A stretch of DNA of 64,000 nucleotides from DTU098 sp964498525. GTDB taxonomy: Bacteria; Bacillota; Desulfotomaculia; Desulfotomaculales; Pelotomaculaceae. Under the pieces are notes generated by a model, which was given only the letters and a program-made list of their open reading frames with translations, did no database searches and was not told the DNA's origin. A program made the position numbers and the translations under genes. Numbering within the stretch: position 1 is the stretch's first letter; each line of letters starts with the position of its first letter. Positions 15,835-24,139 of the stretch are shown one piece after another. The stretch is taken from assembly GCA_964498525.1 (NCBI GenBank), contig CAZCGU010000008.1, positions 62,001 to 126,000 of the forward strand, given 5' to 3'.

Positions 15835-17724
15835 CTGGCCTATCCGGAATTTGAAACTGTTGAGGTCAGCACTGATTTGCTGATTGTGGGCGGCGGCATG
15901 GCGGCCTGCGGCGCAGCCGTGGAGGCGGCCCACTGGGGTAAAAAGTACGGGGTTAAGGTTACCCTGGTGGATAAGGCTGCCCTTGACCGCAGTGGGGCTG
16001 TGGCCATGGGCCTTTCGGCCATCAACCAGTACATTGGTCTGTCGGGCCGGGCGCAAAACCAGAATACAGTTGAAGATTATGTCAATTATGTGACAAAGGA
16101 TCTTATGGGCATTACCCGGCAGGATCTGGTTTATGACATAGCCCGGCATGTGGACTCCTCGGTGCACCTATTCGAGGAATGGGGGCTTCCTATCTGGAAA
16201 ACCGAAGATGGGAAATATGTCAACGAGGGGCGCTGGCAGCTGCTGTTAAATGGTGAGTCCTACAAGGTTATTGTCGCCGAGGCCGCTAAAAATGCCCTCG
16301 GCCAGGAAAACATCTATGAGCGGGTCTTTATCCTGGAACCGCTGCTGGAAGGCGGCCGGGTCGCCGGGGCGGTGGGCTTCAGTGTGCGCGAGAATAAATT
16401 CTACGTGTTCAAGGCCAAGGCGGTCCTGGTGGCCATGGGGGGGGCGGTGGGGGTCTTTAAACCGCGCTCCACCGGGGAGGGACTGGGCCGCAGCTGGTAC
16501 CCGCCCTTCAGCACCGGCTCCAGCGCTTATTTTACAATCCGGTCCGGGGCTGAAATGACCTGTCAGGAAGTTCGCTTCATTCCAGTCCGTTTCAAGGACG
16601 CCTACGGTCCCGTGGGCGCCTGGTTCCTGCACTTCAAGTCCCGGGCCACCAGCGCCCTGGGTGGCGAGTATATGATAGAGCGCCGGGATGAGCTGGAAAA
16701 ATGGGCGCCCTACGGTCTGGCCAGGCCCATCCCGGCAAATTTGCGCAATTACCTGGGCATGTTGGATTGTTTTGAGGGCAAGGGTCCTATTTTCATGCGG
16801 ACGGACGAGGCTATCGCCAGGCTCGCGGCCCAAAACGGAGGGGATGCCAAAGCCCTGAAGAAGAAGATGAGGCAGCTGGAAACGGAGGCCTGGGAGGACT
16901 TCCTCGATATGACCATTGCCCAGGCGCTCCTGTGGGCGGCAACCAATATCGAGCCTGAAAAGCGTTCTTCCGAAATTGCAGCGGCAGAGCCCTATTTCAT
17001 CGGTTCCCATTCAGGCGCTTCCGGAGCCTGGGTCAGCGGTCCGGCGGACCTGGCTCCGCCCGAATATTTTTGGGGTTACGGCAACATGACCACGGTCAGG
17101 GGGTTGTTTGCAGCTGGCGACGCCACCGGAGCTTCCAGCCATAAGTTCTCTTCCGGTTCCCACGCCGAGGGCCGGATTGCCGCCAAATCCGCGGTCAAAT
17201 TCATCCTGGAAAACAACGATAGGCCGGATGTTGACGGGGCTGTTGTGGAGGAGATCAAAGCTTGCATTTTCAGGCCGCTGGAAACCTACGGGAAGTACCG
17301 GAATTACACGACGAACCCCGATCTGAATCCCAACTACATCCAGCCCAAGATGTACATGTACCGGTTGCAGAAGCTCATGGATGAGTATGCCGGTGGCGTG
17401 AGCGCCAACTTTTCCACGAATACCCCGTCTTTGGAAAGGGCCCTGGAACTCCTGGCTTTTCTGCGGCAGGACGCTGAAAAAATGGCCGCCCAGGATTTGC
17501 ACGAGCTGATGCGGTGCTGGGAGAATGTCCACCGCACCTGGCAGGCCGAGGCCCACGTCCGAACGGTCCTCTTCCGGGAGGAAACCCGTTGGCCGGGCTA
17601 CTATTTTCGCGCCGATTACCCGAAAATGGATGAGCAGAACTGGCATTGTTTTGCCAATATTACCTGGGATCCGGCCACCGGCCAGTGGACTTGCGCGAAG
17701 CGCCCGGTGCTTCATATTCTCTAA
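15835..17724 (+). CDS. aprA: Adenylylsulfate reductase, alpha subunit (CTG start)
   Basis: FAD enzyme that reduces APS to sulfite and AMP, the second step of sulfate respiration. The Rossmann motif LLIVGGGMAACGAA is near the N-terminus; the C-terminal half has GSHSGASGAWVSGP and GLFAAGDATGASSHKFSSGS. The start is unusual: the family N-terminus (AYPEFETVEVSTDLL) begins directly after a CTG at 15835. An ideal AGGAGG sits 8 nt upstream and no ATG, GTG or TTG lies between the SD and that codon. The in-frame ATG/GTG/TTG codons upstream lie inside aprB, and downstream ones would remove the FAD fold. Product 629 aa with CTG as start. Confidence 0.96.
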   Translation: MAYPEFETVEVSTDLLIVGGGMAACGAAVEAAHWGKKYGVKVTLVDKAALDRSGAVAMGLSAINQYIGLSGRAQNQNTVEDYVNYVTKDLMGITRQDLVYDIARHVDSSVHLFEEWGLPIWKTEDGKYVNEGRWQLLLNGESYKVIVAEAAKNALGQENIYERVFILEPLLEGGRVAGAVGFSVRENKFYVFKAKAVLVAMGGAVGVFKPRSTGEGLGRSWYPPFSTGSSAYFTIRSGAEMTCQEVRFIPVRFKDAYGPVGAWFLHFKSRATSALGGEYMIERRDELEKWAPYGLARPIPANLRNYLGMLDCFEGKGPIFMRTDEAIARLAAQNGGDAKALKKKMRQLETEAWEDFLDMTIAQALLWAATNIEPEKRSSEIAAAEPYFIGSHSGASGAWVSGPADLAPPEYFWGYGNMTTVRGLFAAGDATGASSHKFSSGSHAEGRIAAKSAVKFILENNDRPDVDGAVVEEIKACIFRPLETYGKYRNYTTNPDLNPNYIQPKMYMYRLQKLMDEYAGGVSANFSTNTPSLERALELLAFLRQDAEKMAAQDLHELMRCWENVHRTWQAEAHVRTVLFREETRWPGYYFRADYPKMDEQNWHCFANITWDPATGQWTCAKRPVLHIL

Positions 17725-17735
17725 TTATAAACTCC

Positions 17736-18986
17736 ATGAACAAGACCATTCTGGTGGCAGGCGGCGGGATCAGCGGGCTTACCGCCGCGGTTGAAGCTGC
17801 CGAAGCAGGCTTCGACGTGCTCCTGATTGAAAAAAAACCCTACCTGGGGGGGAAGGTTGCCCAGGTCAATCTGTATTTCCCCAAGTTGTGCTCTCCCGCT
17901 TGCGGCCTGGAGATTATTTTCCGAAGATTGGCAGCCAATTCCCGGTTCCGGTTTTTAACTTCGGCCGAGGTGATATCCGTTGCGGACCGGGAAGGTTCCT
18001 TTGAGGTTACGGTTGAGGTGAAGCCCACCTTTGTGAACGAAAACTGTACCGGTTGCGGCAGGTGTGCGGAGGTCTGTCCGGCAGCCAGGGCCAATGGGTT
18101 TAACTACGGTCTGGATCAGACCAGGGCCGCCTACCTGCCCCATAAGCTGGCCCATCCGTTCCGTTACGTGATTGACGGTAAGGCATGTTGGGGTTCTTCC
18201 TGCGCCAGGTGTGCGGATGCCTGCCCTTACGGGGCTATCGAGCTGGGGATGCAGGGGAAAACATTCATCATTAAAGCCGGTTCCGTGATCTGGGCGGCGG
18301 GCTGGGATCTTTACGACACCGCCAGACTGGGCAATTACGGCGGGGGGCGCTATCCCAACGTAATCACCAATATGATGGTGGAAAGGATGGCTTCCCCCGG
18401 CGGCCCCACCGGAGGTAAAATCCTGCGTCCTTCGGACGGGAGGGAGCCGGGCAGCGTCGCCTTTGTGCAATGTGCCGGCTCCCGGGATGAAAGGCACCTG
18501 GGGGTTTGCTCCGGCGTCTGCTGCCTGGTTTCCCTGAAACAGGCGGCATATATCAGGGAGCGCTGCCCGGGGGCCAGGATTGCCGTGTTTTATATCGATC
18601 TGAGAGCCCGGGGGTTCTATGAGGATTTTTATGTAAAGGTGCGGGACGGGGCCGGCATCGAGCTAATTAAGGGAAAGCCTGGGGAAATTACAGAGGATCC
18701 TTCCACCGGGAACCTGGTGGTCCTGGCGGAAAATCAGCCAGGCGCCCAGATCCTGGAGGAGGAATTTGAACTAGTGGTGCTTGCTGCGGGAATGGCTCCG
18801 GCAACCCCCTGTACAGGGATCCATGTTCAGGATGGGGACGGTTTTGTTTCTCCGGTCCTGTCGCCGGGCTTTTACGCAGCCGGGTGTGCCGTCAGGCCCA
18901 TGGAGGTGGCTCCCGCGGTGCGGAGCGGCGCAGCTGCAGCGCTGCGGGCGGTGCAATGGGTGAGGAGGCGGGGTCATGGCTGCTAA
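17736..18986 (+). CDS. qmoA: QmoA, HdrA-like flavoprotein of the Qmo complex
   Basis: Flavin subunit related to heterodisulfide reductase HdrA, thought to pass electrons from the quinone pool towards APS reductase. An N-terminal FAD motif ILVAGGGISGLTAAVEA is followed by KPYLGGKVAQ. Ferredoxin-like cysteines lie at ~102-115 (CTGCGRCAEVCP) and ~151-164 (CWGSSCARCADACP; the first spacing is C-x4-C). HdrA-type VAFVQCAGSRD and YIDLRARG follow. ATG 17736 is 11 nt after the aprA stop with no clear SD, so translation is probably coupled. 416 aa, close to known QmoA. The end overlaps qmoB by 11 nt. Confidence 0.93.
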   Translation: MNKTILVAGGGISGLTAAVEAAEAGFDVLLIEKKPYLGGKVAQVNLYFPKLCSPACGLEIIFRRLAANSRFRFLTSAEVISVADREGSFEVTVEVKPTFVNENCTGCGRCAEVCPAARANGFNYGLDQTRAAYLPHKLAHPFRYVIDGKACWGSSCARCADACPYGAIELGMQGKTFIIKAGSVIWAAGWDLYDTARLGNYGGGRYPNVITNMMVERMASPGGPTGGKILRPSDGREPGSVAFVQCAGSRDERHLGVCSGVCCLVSLKQAAYIRERCPGARIAVFYIDLRARGFYEDFYVKVRDGAGIELIKGKPGEITEDPSTGNLVVLAENQPGAQILEEEFELVVLAAGMAPATPCTGIHVQDGDGFVSPVLSPGFYAAGCAVRPMEVAPAVRSGAAAALRAVQWVRRRGHGC

Positions 18987-21141
18987 AACCGGTGTCTACC
19001 TCTGCTCCGGCTGCGGTATCGGGGAAGCCGTGGATATAGCCGGGCTTAGAAGGGTTGCGGAAAAAGACCGCCGGGTTGCGCTGGTCAGGGAGAGCAATTT
19101 TTTCTGTGGGCGGGACGCCGGCTGGATTCAGAGGGACGTAGGAGACGGTGCCGTGAACAGGGTCGTGGTGGCGGCGTGCTCGCCCAGGTTTTACGGCGCC
19201 GTATTTGATTGCAGTCCGGATATCCCGGTGGTAAGGGTGAACTTGAGGGAGCAGGTGGCCTGGTGCCACGAGCCGGGTTGTGAAGACACCCTGATGCTGG
19301 CCCAGGACGCTTTGCGCATGGGGCTGGCCCGGGCGGCCGGGGCCGGTGTCACCCAGCCTTTTTTATTGGCGGATCCCTCCAAAACCATCCTGGTAGCAGG
19401 CGGCGGCCTGGCTGGAATGACTGCGGCGCTGGAGGCGGCCCGGGCAGCTTTTCGGGTCATCCTGGTGGAGCGGCAAGAGTTCTTGGGCGGCTGGCTGCGG
19501 AATGTCTACCGTTGTGCGCCAGTGGGACCCCCTTATACGGAACTGGCGGAAAACCCGGTTCCTTTGCTTTCCAGGGAGGTGGCGGACCACCCCGGGATTG
19601 AGGTTTGCTGCGGCGCGTCCATCGAAAGAACCGCCGGCGGCCCGGGTATGTTTGACGTAACCATCAGACAGGGGGAGCGCTTGCGGCAGGAGCGGGTGGG
19701 CGCCATAATCGTGGCTGCCGGCGCCCGCCCCTATGATCCAGCCAAACTTACCCGGCTGAAAAACCTGGGGTACGGAACCAATCCGGATATTGTAACCAGT
19801 CCCTGCTTCGAAACCCTGGCCCTGGAGGGGGGTGGCCGGGTGGCGCGTCCTTCGGACGGCAGGGAAGTCAGGCGGGTCGCCTTTATCCAGTGCGCCGGTT
19901 CCCGGGATCCGAATCATCTGCCCTACTGTTCGGCAGTTTGTTGTGGGGAAACCTTGAAGCAGGCGCTGTATCTCCTGGAAGCGGCGCCGGACAGCATCGT
20001 TTTTATATATTACCGTGATTTGCGGGTCCACGGCCGGGAAGAACATTTTTACCGGAGGGTCCAGGAGGCGGGGGCTATTTTTATTCGCAGCGAGGTTTTG
20101 AATGTGGCGGTCCGGGGGGGGAGCCTTTCCGTAGAGGCCGATGATATCTTTCTAGGTTGCCGGTCCAGGACGGAAGGGCTGGATCTGGTGGTCCTGGCTA
20201 CCGGTATGGTCTCCGGATCCGGCGGGGGCGGACTGGCGGAGGGCGTCCTGAACCTTGATTACCGGCAAGGGCCGGAACTGCCGGCCTTGAAATACGGTTT
20301 TCCCGACTCCCATTTCATCTGTTTTCCATACGAGACCCGCCGCACCGGGATTTACGCCGCGGGTTGTCTGAGGGAGCCCATGGACCTGGCGGCAACGCTG
20401 GATGATGCGGCGGGGGCGGCTCTCAAGGCTATCCAGTGTGTGGAGATGACTGCCCGGGGCCAGGCGGTTCACCCCAGGGCCCTGGACCAAACCTACCCTG
20501 AATTTAACCTCAGCCGCTGCACCCAGTGCAAACGCTGCACAGAAGAATGCCCCTTCGGCGCCATCAACGAGGATGCCCGGTCCAACCCCCTGCCCCAGAT
20601 TACCCGCTGCAGGCGGTGCGGCACCTGTCTCGGCGCCTGTCCGGAGCGTATTGTTTCCTTTAAGGATTACTCCGTCTCCCTGATTAGTTCCATGATTAAG
20701 GCCGTGGAGGTCCCCGAAGAGGACGGGGCAAAACTCCGGGTTCTGATATTTGCCTGTGAGAACGACGCTTACCCCGCCCTGGACCTGGCGGGCGCCGGAA
20801 GAATGAGGTACAATCCCTGGGTTAGAATAATCCCCTTGCGCTGTCTTGGCTCCCTGAACCCGGTCTGGATTGCCGACGCCCTGGCCCGGGGAATAGACGG
20901 GGTGCTGTTATTGGGCTGCAGGCAGGGGGAGGACTACCAGTGCCACTTCATCAACGGCAGTGAGCTGGCCCGGACCCGGATCATGAATATTTCCGAGACC
21001 CTGGACAGGATGGGGCTGGAGGCCGGCCGCATCCGGGTGATTGAAGTGGGGATTATGGACTATGCCAGGATCCCGGACATCCTGGACGGATTTGTGAAAG
21101 ATCTGGCGGTGCTGGGCCCGAATCCCCTCAAAGGATTTTAA
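18976..21141 (+). CDS. qmoB: QmoB, HdrA/MvhD-type flavoprotein
   Basis: Larger flavin and Fe-S subunit of the Qmo complex. Domains in order: an N-terminal segment with CSGCGIGEAVD; an FAD domain (ILVAGGGLAGMTAALEAA) at ~135; HdrA core AFIQCAGSRDPNHLPYCSAVCC; two [4Fe-4S] sites near residue 515 (CTQCKRCTEECPFGAI and CRRCGTCLGACP); and a C-terminal MvhD-like domain with the cysteine pattern FACEND, LRCLGS, LGCRQGEDYQC. 721 aa. It begins inside the last 11 nt of qmoA. The MvhD-like tail, usually the contact to partner electron carriers, is consistent with a role linking HdrCB and AprBA. Confidence 0.93.
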   Translation: MAAKTGVYLCSGCGIGEAVDIAGLRRVAEKDRRVALVRESNFFCGRDAGWIQRDVGDGAVNRVVVAACSPRFYGAVFDCSPDIPVVRVNLREQVAWCHEPGCEDTLMLAQDALRMGLARAAGAGVTQPFLLADPSKTILVAGGGLAGMTAALEAARAAFRVILVERQEFLGGWLRNVYRCAPVGPPYTELAENPVPLLSREVADHPGIEVCCGASIERTAGGPGMFDVTIRQGERLRQERVGAIIVAAGARPYDPAKLTRLKNLGYGTNPDIVTSPCFETLALEGGGRVARPSDGREVRRVAFIQCAGSRDPNHLPYCSAVCCGETLKQALYLLEAAPDSIVFIYYRDLRVHGREEHFYRRVQEAGAIFIRSEVLNVAVRGGSLSVEADDIFLGCRSRTEGLDLVVLATGMVSGSGGGGLAEGVLNLDYRQGPELPALKYGFPDSHFICFPYETRRTGIYAAGCLREPMDLAATLDDAAGAALKAIQCVEMTARGQAVHPRALDQTYPEFNLSRCTQCKRCTEECPFGAINEDARSNPLPQITRCRRCGTCLGACPERIVSFKDYSVSLISSMIKAVEVPEEDGAKLRVLIFACENDAYPALDLAGAGRMRYNPWVRIIPLRCLGSLNPVWIADALARGIDGVLLLGCRQGEDYQCHFINGSELARTRIMNISETLDRMGLEAGRIRVIEVGIMDYARIPDILDGFVKDLAVLGPNPLKGF

Positions 21142-21208
21142 ACGGTACCGGGAAACTAAGTTATTAAGTTATTTGGGGTGAAGTTATAGCAGTGGGGGTG
21201 GTGATTCA

Positions 21209-21784
21209 ATGGGGCCGCTTTTGTATGATTGCGGTTTTGCCCGGGAAATTTACGCTCTGGAGGACGGGGCGCAAATCAAAAGATGTATGCAGTGCGGGGC
21301 CTGCGCAGTATCCTGTGCCTCCCGGCAGGAGATGGAGCCATCCCCCCGCGGGCTTTTTAGCTTGATCAGGGCCGGACGGAAAGAAGATGTTCTAAACGCC
21401 AACACCTTCTGGGTTTGCACTTCCTGCTGCGCGTGCAGGGTCCGTTGCCCCAGGGGAATTGATATTCTGGGAGTCATGCATGAACTTCAGTATTATTATC
21501 TGAAGTCGGGACATGGGACAGGTTCCCGGGCTGTCTTTCACCGGACTTTCTGGCAGGAGTTGAGGTCCCGGGGCCGGATAGGTGAAGCCGGTGTTATGCT
21601 GCGCTGCTGGCTAAAGGAAGGAGCATTGACCAGGGCGGTCCTGATGTCTCTGGAAATGAAAGGAACAGGTTTAAACCTGCTGAGACACCGGCGGCTGTCC
21701 CTTTTTCCCCGTAAAATCAAGGGATTGACAGGCTTAAACAGGATTATAGACAAGGCCATGGCCCAGCAGGGGTATAGGGAATAA
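21209..21784 (+). CDS. hdrC: HdrC-like iron-sulfur subunit
   Basis: 191-residue protein with two complete [4Fe-4S] motifs, CMQCGACAVSC and CTSCCACRVRCP, followed by an alpha-helical C-terminus (GIDILGVMHELQYY). It resembles the soluble HdrC subunit of heterodisulfide reductase and the ferredoxin half of QmoC. ATG 21209 follows GGGGGTGGTG. In Gram-positive sulfate reducers hdrC and hdrB stand where Gram-negatives have the membrane-bound qmoC. No cytochrome b-like transmembrane region is present here. Confidence 0.9.
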   Translation: MGPLLYDCGFAREIYALEDGAQIKRCMQCGACAVSCASRQEMEPSPRGLFSLIRAGRKEDVLNANTFWVCTSCCACRVRCPRGIDILGVMHELQYYYLKSGHGTGSRAVFHRTFWQELRSRGRIGEAGVMLRCWLKEGALTRAVLMSLEMKGTGLNLLRHRRLSLFPRKIKGLTGLNRIIDKAMAQQGYRE

Positions 21785-21896
21785 GCACGCCCTTTTAAAG
21801 TGGGTGCGGAGGCAATTTTTTTATTCCAGTGTTGGCGCTTGTGCTTTACGGGGCATGTATTGTTTTTTTAGCATCTAAAAACCGGGAGGAGTGCAG

Positions 21897-22772
21897 ATGC
21901 GGTATAGTTTTTACCCGGGTTGTTCCCTGGAGGGGACGGCCAGGGCCTACCTCAAGTCCCTGGTGGCTGCCGCCGGGGCCCTGGGACTTAATCTGGAGGT
22001 AATTCCCGATTGGAACTGCTGCGGGGCTACGGCCGCCCAGGGTCCCGCCGGATCCTACACCTGCCGGGTCCTGGCGGGGCGGAACCTGGCCCTTGCGGCT
22101 TCCCGGGGATATGATGTACTGGTTGGATGCAGCGCCTGTTATCTGGCCCTTGCCGGCGCTAACAGGCGCTTCCAGACCGACGGTTTATTCCGGACCAGGG
22201 CCAATGAGGCCCTGGCGGAGGATTGTCTCAAGTATGACGGGAACCTGCGGGTTCGCCAGTTCCTGGAGGTAATTGCCCACGACGTGGGGCTGAAAAAAAT
22301 CAGGGACAGGGTCAGACGGGCCCTCACCGGCCTTCCTGTGGCGGGGTACGTGGGATGCCAGACGGTCCGGGCCGAGCCCGGGAATTTTGATGACCCGGAA
22401 AATCCATTGTTTTTGGAGCAATTAATTGAAGCCCTGGGCGCTGTGGCGGTTCCTTTTCCGGCGAAAGTCCGCTGCTGCGGCGGTTCTAGAACGGCGGTTT
22501 CGCCCGGGGAGCTCTGGTCCTACCCGAAAAACATCCTGGAAGCTGCCACACGCGCCGGGGCAGCCCTGGTGATTACACCCTGCCCCATGTGTCAGTTCAA
22601 CCTGGAGGTGAACCAGGCCCGGATTAACCAGACCTGCGGCAGCGGTTTAAACCTTCCGGTTTTATTCTATACCCAGTTGATGTGCGTAGCCTTCGGCCTG
22701 GAACCTGCGGCGGCAGGACTAAAATACTGTCTGGTTTCTCCTTATCCGGCCCTTTCCCCCTTCGGCGTCTAG
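21897..22772 (+). CDS. hdrB: HdrB-like subunit with two CCG domains
   Basis: 291-residue protein with two cysteine-rich CCG domains: first YPGCSLEG...NCCGATAAQ...CSACY, second GCQTVR...RCCGGSRT...CPMC. In HdrB these bind the noncubane [4Fe-4S] clusters. ATG 21897 follows GGGAGGA by 6 nt; the in-frame GTG at 21891 overlaps the SD. It lies 112 nt after hdrC with no terminator between, so it is the likely last gene of the operon. Predicted role: together with HdrC, transfer of electrons between the quinone-side donor and QmoAB. Confidence 0.9.
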   Translation: MRYSFYPGCSLEGTARAYLKSLVAAAGALGLNLEVIPDWNCCGATAAQGPAGSYTCRVLAGRNLALAASRGYDVLVGCSACYLALAGANRRFQTDGLFRTRANEALAEDCLKYDGNLRVRQFLEVIAHDVGLKKIRDRVRRALTGLPVAGYVGCQTVRAEPGNFDDPENPLFLEQLIEALGAVAVPFPAKVRCCGGSRTAVSPGELWSYPKNILEAATRAGAALVITPCPMCQFNLEVNQARINQTCGSGLNLPVLFYTQLMCVAFGLEPAAAGLKYCLVSPYPALSPFGV

Positions 22773-22983
22773 CCCGGCCGGTTCCCGGTGCAGCCACGAC
22801 AGCAGGAAGGGACGCCTTTTCCCCCAAACTGGCCTTTCTCCGGCTGTTTGCTATTTGACCATTTGCTTCTGCCGGCTGTTCCTCGTTTAGTGTTAACTCT
22901 TAAACTGTGAATAAGTCTTCTGTCAGCAGGCTTCTGTCTCGAATACGGCCTGAAGCGATAATAGAATTGGTGTTTGCGCTACA

Positions 22984-23181
22984 CTAGTAGCCGTCTTCCC
23001 TGGGGATAATCAACCAGGCCAGAAGATAAAAGAGAATACCCGGAAAGGCAGCAGAAAAAATTGAAATCAAAATGTAAAGGAGCCGCACCATAGTCGGGTC
23101 CCAGCCGGCATATTCCGCGAAACCTCCGCAGATACCGGCGATCATTGAATTGGTTCGGGACCGGGTCAAGGGCTTTTTCAT
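22984..23181 (-). CDS. PspC domain protein
   Basis: 65-residue membrane protein consisting of a single PspC domain: TRSRTNSMIAGICGGFAEYAGWDPTMVRLLY with the GG-E-Y core, then a hydrophobic helix (ISIFSAAFPGILFYLLAWLI) and the IPRED end. ATG 23181 follows GTGGAGGAG. PspC proteins of this short type are envelope-stress related or of unknown role. It stands alone, convergent with hdrB. Confidence 0.85.
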   Translation of the reverse strand: MKKPLTRSRTNSMIAGICGGFAEYAGWDPTMVRLLYILISIFSAAFPGILFYLLAWLIIPREDGY

Positions 23182-23394
23182 TATTCTCCTCCACTGTCCT
23201 GGATCTGGTAAAAATAGCAACACATTTACCCGTTGAGTTGCCAGAGCTGTTCAGGGTAACAATACAACCGCCCCTGCAGGAATAAACATAATCAGCCACA
23301 TTTCTCCAACCATAGAAACAGGCTTCTCGTTGGTCCTGCCGGGTGTTTAAATTCTAAAACCGGCGCGGGGAAGGGGGCAGAGAGTTTTCCGGAA

Positions 23395-23973
23395 TCATCT
23401 GGTTTGTTTTAGGAGTTGGGCCATATTGTGACCCAGGGTTTTAAATGTATCTATACCCTCCTGATCATTTAAAACCTCCCCGGGCATAAGGCCAATCCCG
23501 ACATTCCAGTAGCTGGAACAGGGAATAATCATCTGGGATATGCCGAAAAAGAGATTGATGGCGGAGTAGGCAAAAGTGCCCCCCATTCTCCTGACTGAAA
23601 TGACGGCTGCCCCAAGTTTGCCCTTGAGCGCGCTGTTGTTGGCTTTTGCCACAAAGCCGCAACGGTCTATAAAGGCTTTTACCTCCGAAGAAACGTTGCT
23701 GAAATACACAGGAGAGCCGATAATAATTCCGTCTGCTTCCAGCGCCTTTTCAATGAAATAGTTCATGTCGTCGCCGGTTTGGACGCAGCGCCTGTCTTGG
23801 GTTTGCAGGCACTTGTAACAGGCCTTGCAGCCGAAGAGCGTTTTGCCCCCCAGTTGGATAAGTTCACCCTGGATACCTTCCGCAGCCAGAATGTCCAGGA
23901 CAATTTTGATTGAATGGTAGGTATTGCCCCTGGGCCGGGGACTTCCGTTAAAAGCAACAACCTTAATCGTCAA
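23395..23973 (-). CDS. NADPH-dependent FMN reductase-like flavoprotein
   Basis: 192-residue flavodoxin-fold protein. The FMN-binding start VVAFNGSPRPRGNT is typical; the middle motif GIIIGSPVYFSNVSSEVKAFIDR is that of the iron-sulfur flavoprotein/NADPH-FMN reductase family. The cysteine cluster GCKACYKCLQTQDRRC can bind a [4Fe-4S] cluster as in archaeal Isf proteins. TTG 23973 follows GGAGGAGG, so I prefer it to the upstream ATG. Likely a cytoplasmic redox enzyme; donor and acceptor unknown. Confidence 0.88.
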   Translation of the reverse strand: MTIKVVAFNGSPRPRGNTYHSIKIVLDILAAEGIQGELIQLGGKTLFGCKACYKCLQTQDRRCVQTGDDMNYFIEKALEADGIIIGSPVYFSNVSSEVKAFIDRCGFVAKANNSALKGKLGAAVISVRRMGGTFAYSAINLFFGISQMIIPCSSYWNVGIGLMPGEVLNDQEGIDTFKTLGHNMAQLLKQTR

Positions 23974-24139
23974 AGCGAATCCTCCTCCTTCCATACTAAA
24001 TCAAAAAATCATATTATGTTTCGCTGCAAATATGCCAAAAACCTTTAAATAAAGCCGGTTTCCCCCTTGTCCACAGATAAATATTAATGGTCTAAGCAGG
24101 GCTTTAATCCCGGGCATTCCTGGTCGTGGGTCAGGCTTA

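Noticed and set aside
15748..18497. Long minus-strand frames inside aprA and qmoA (up to 254 codons)
   Set aside because: Antisense shadows of strongly conserved genes; no family resemblance and no SD.
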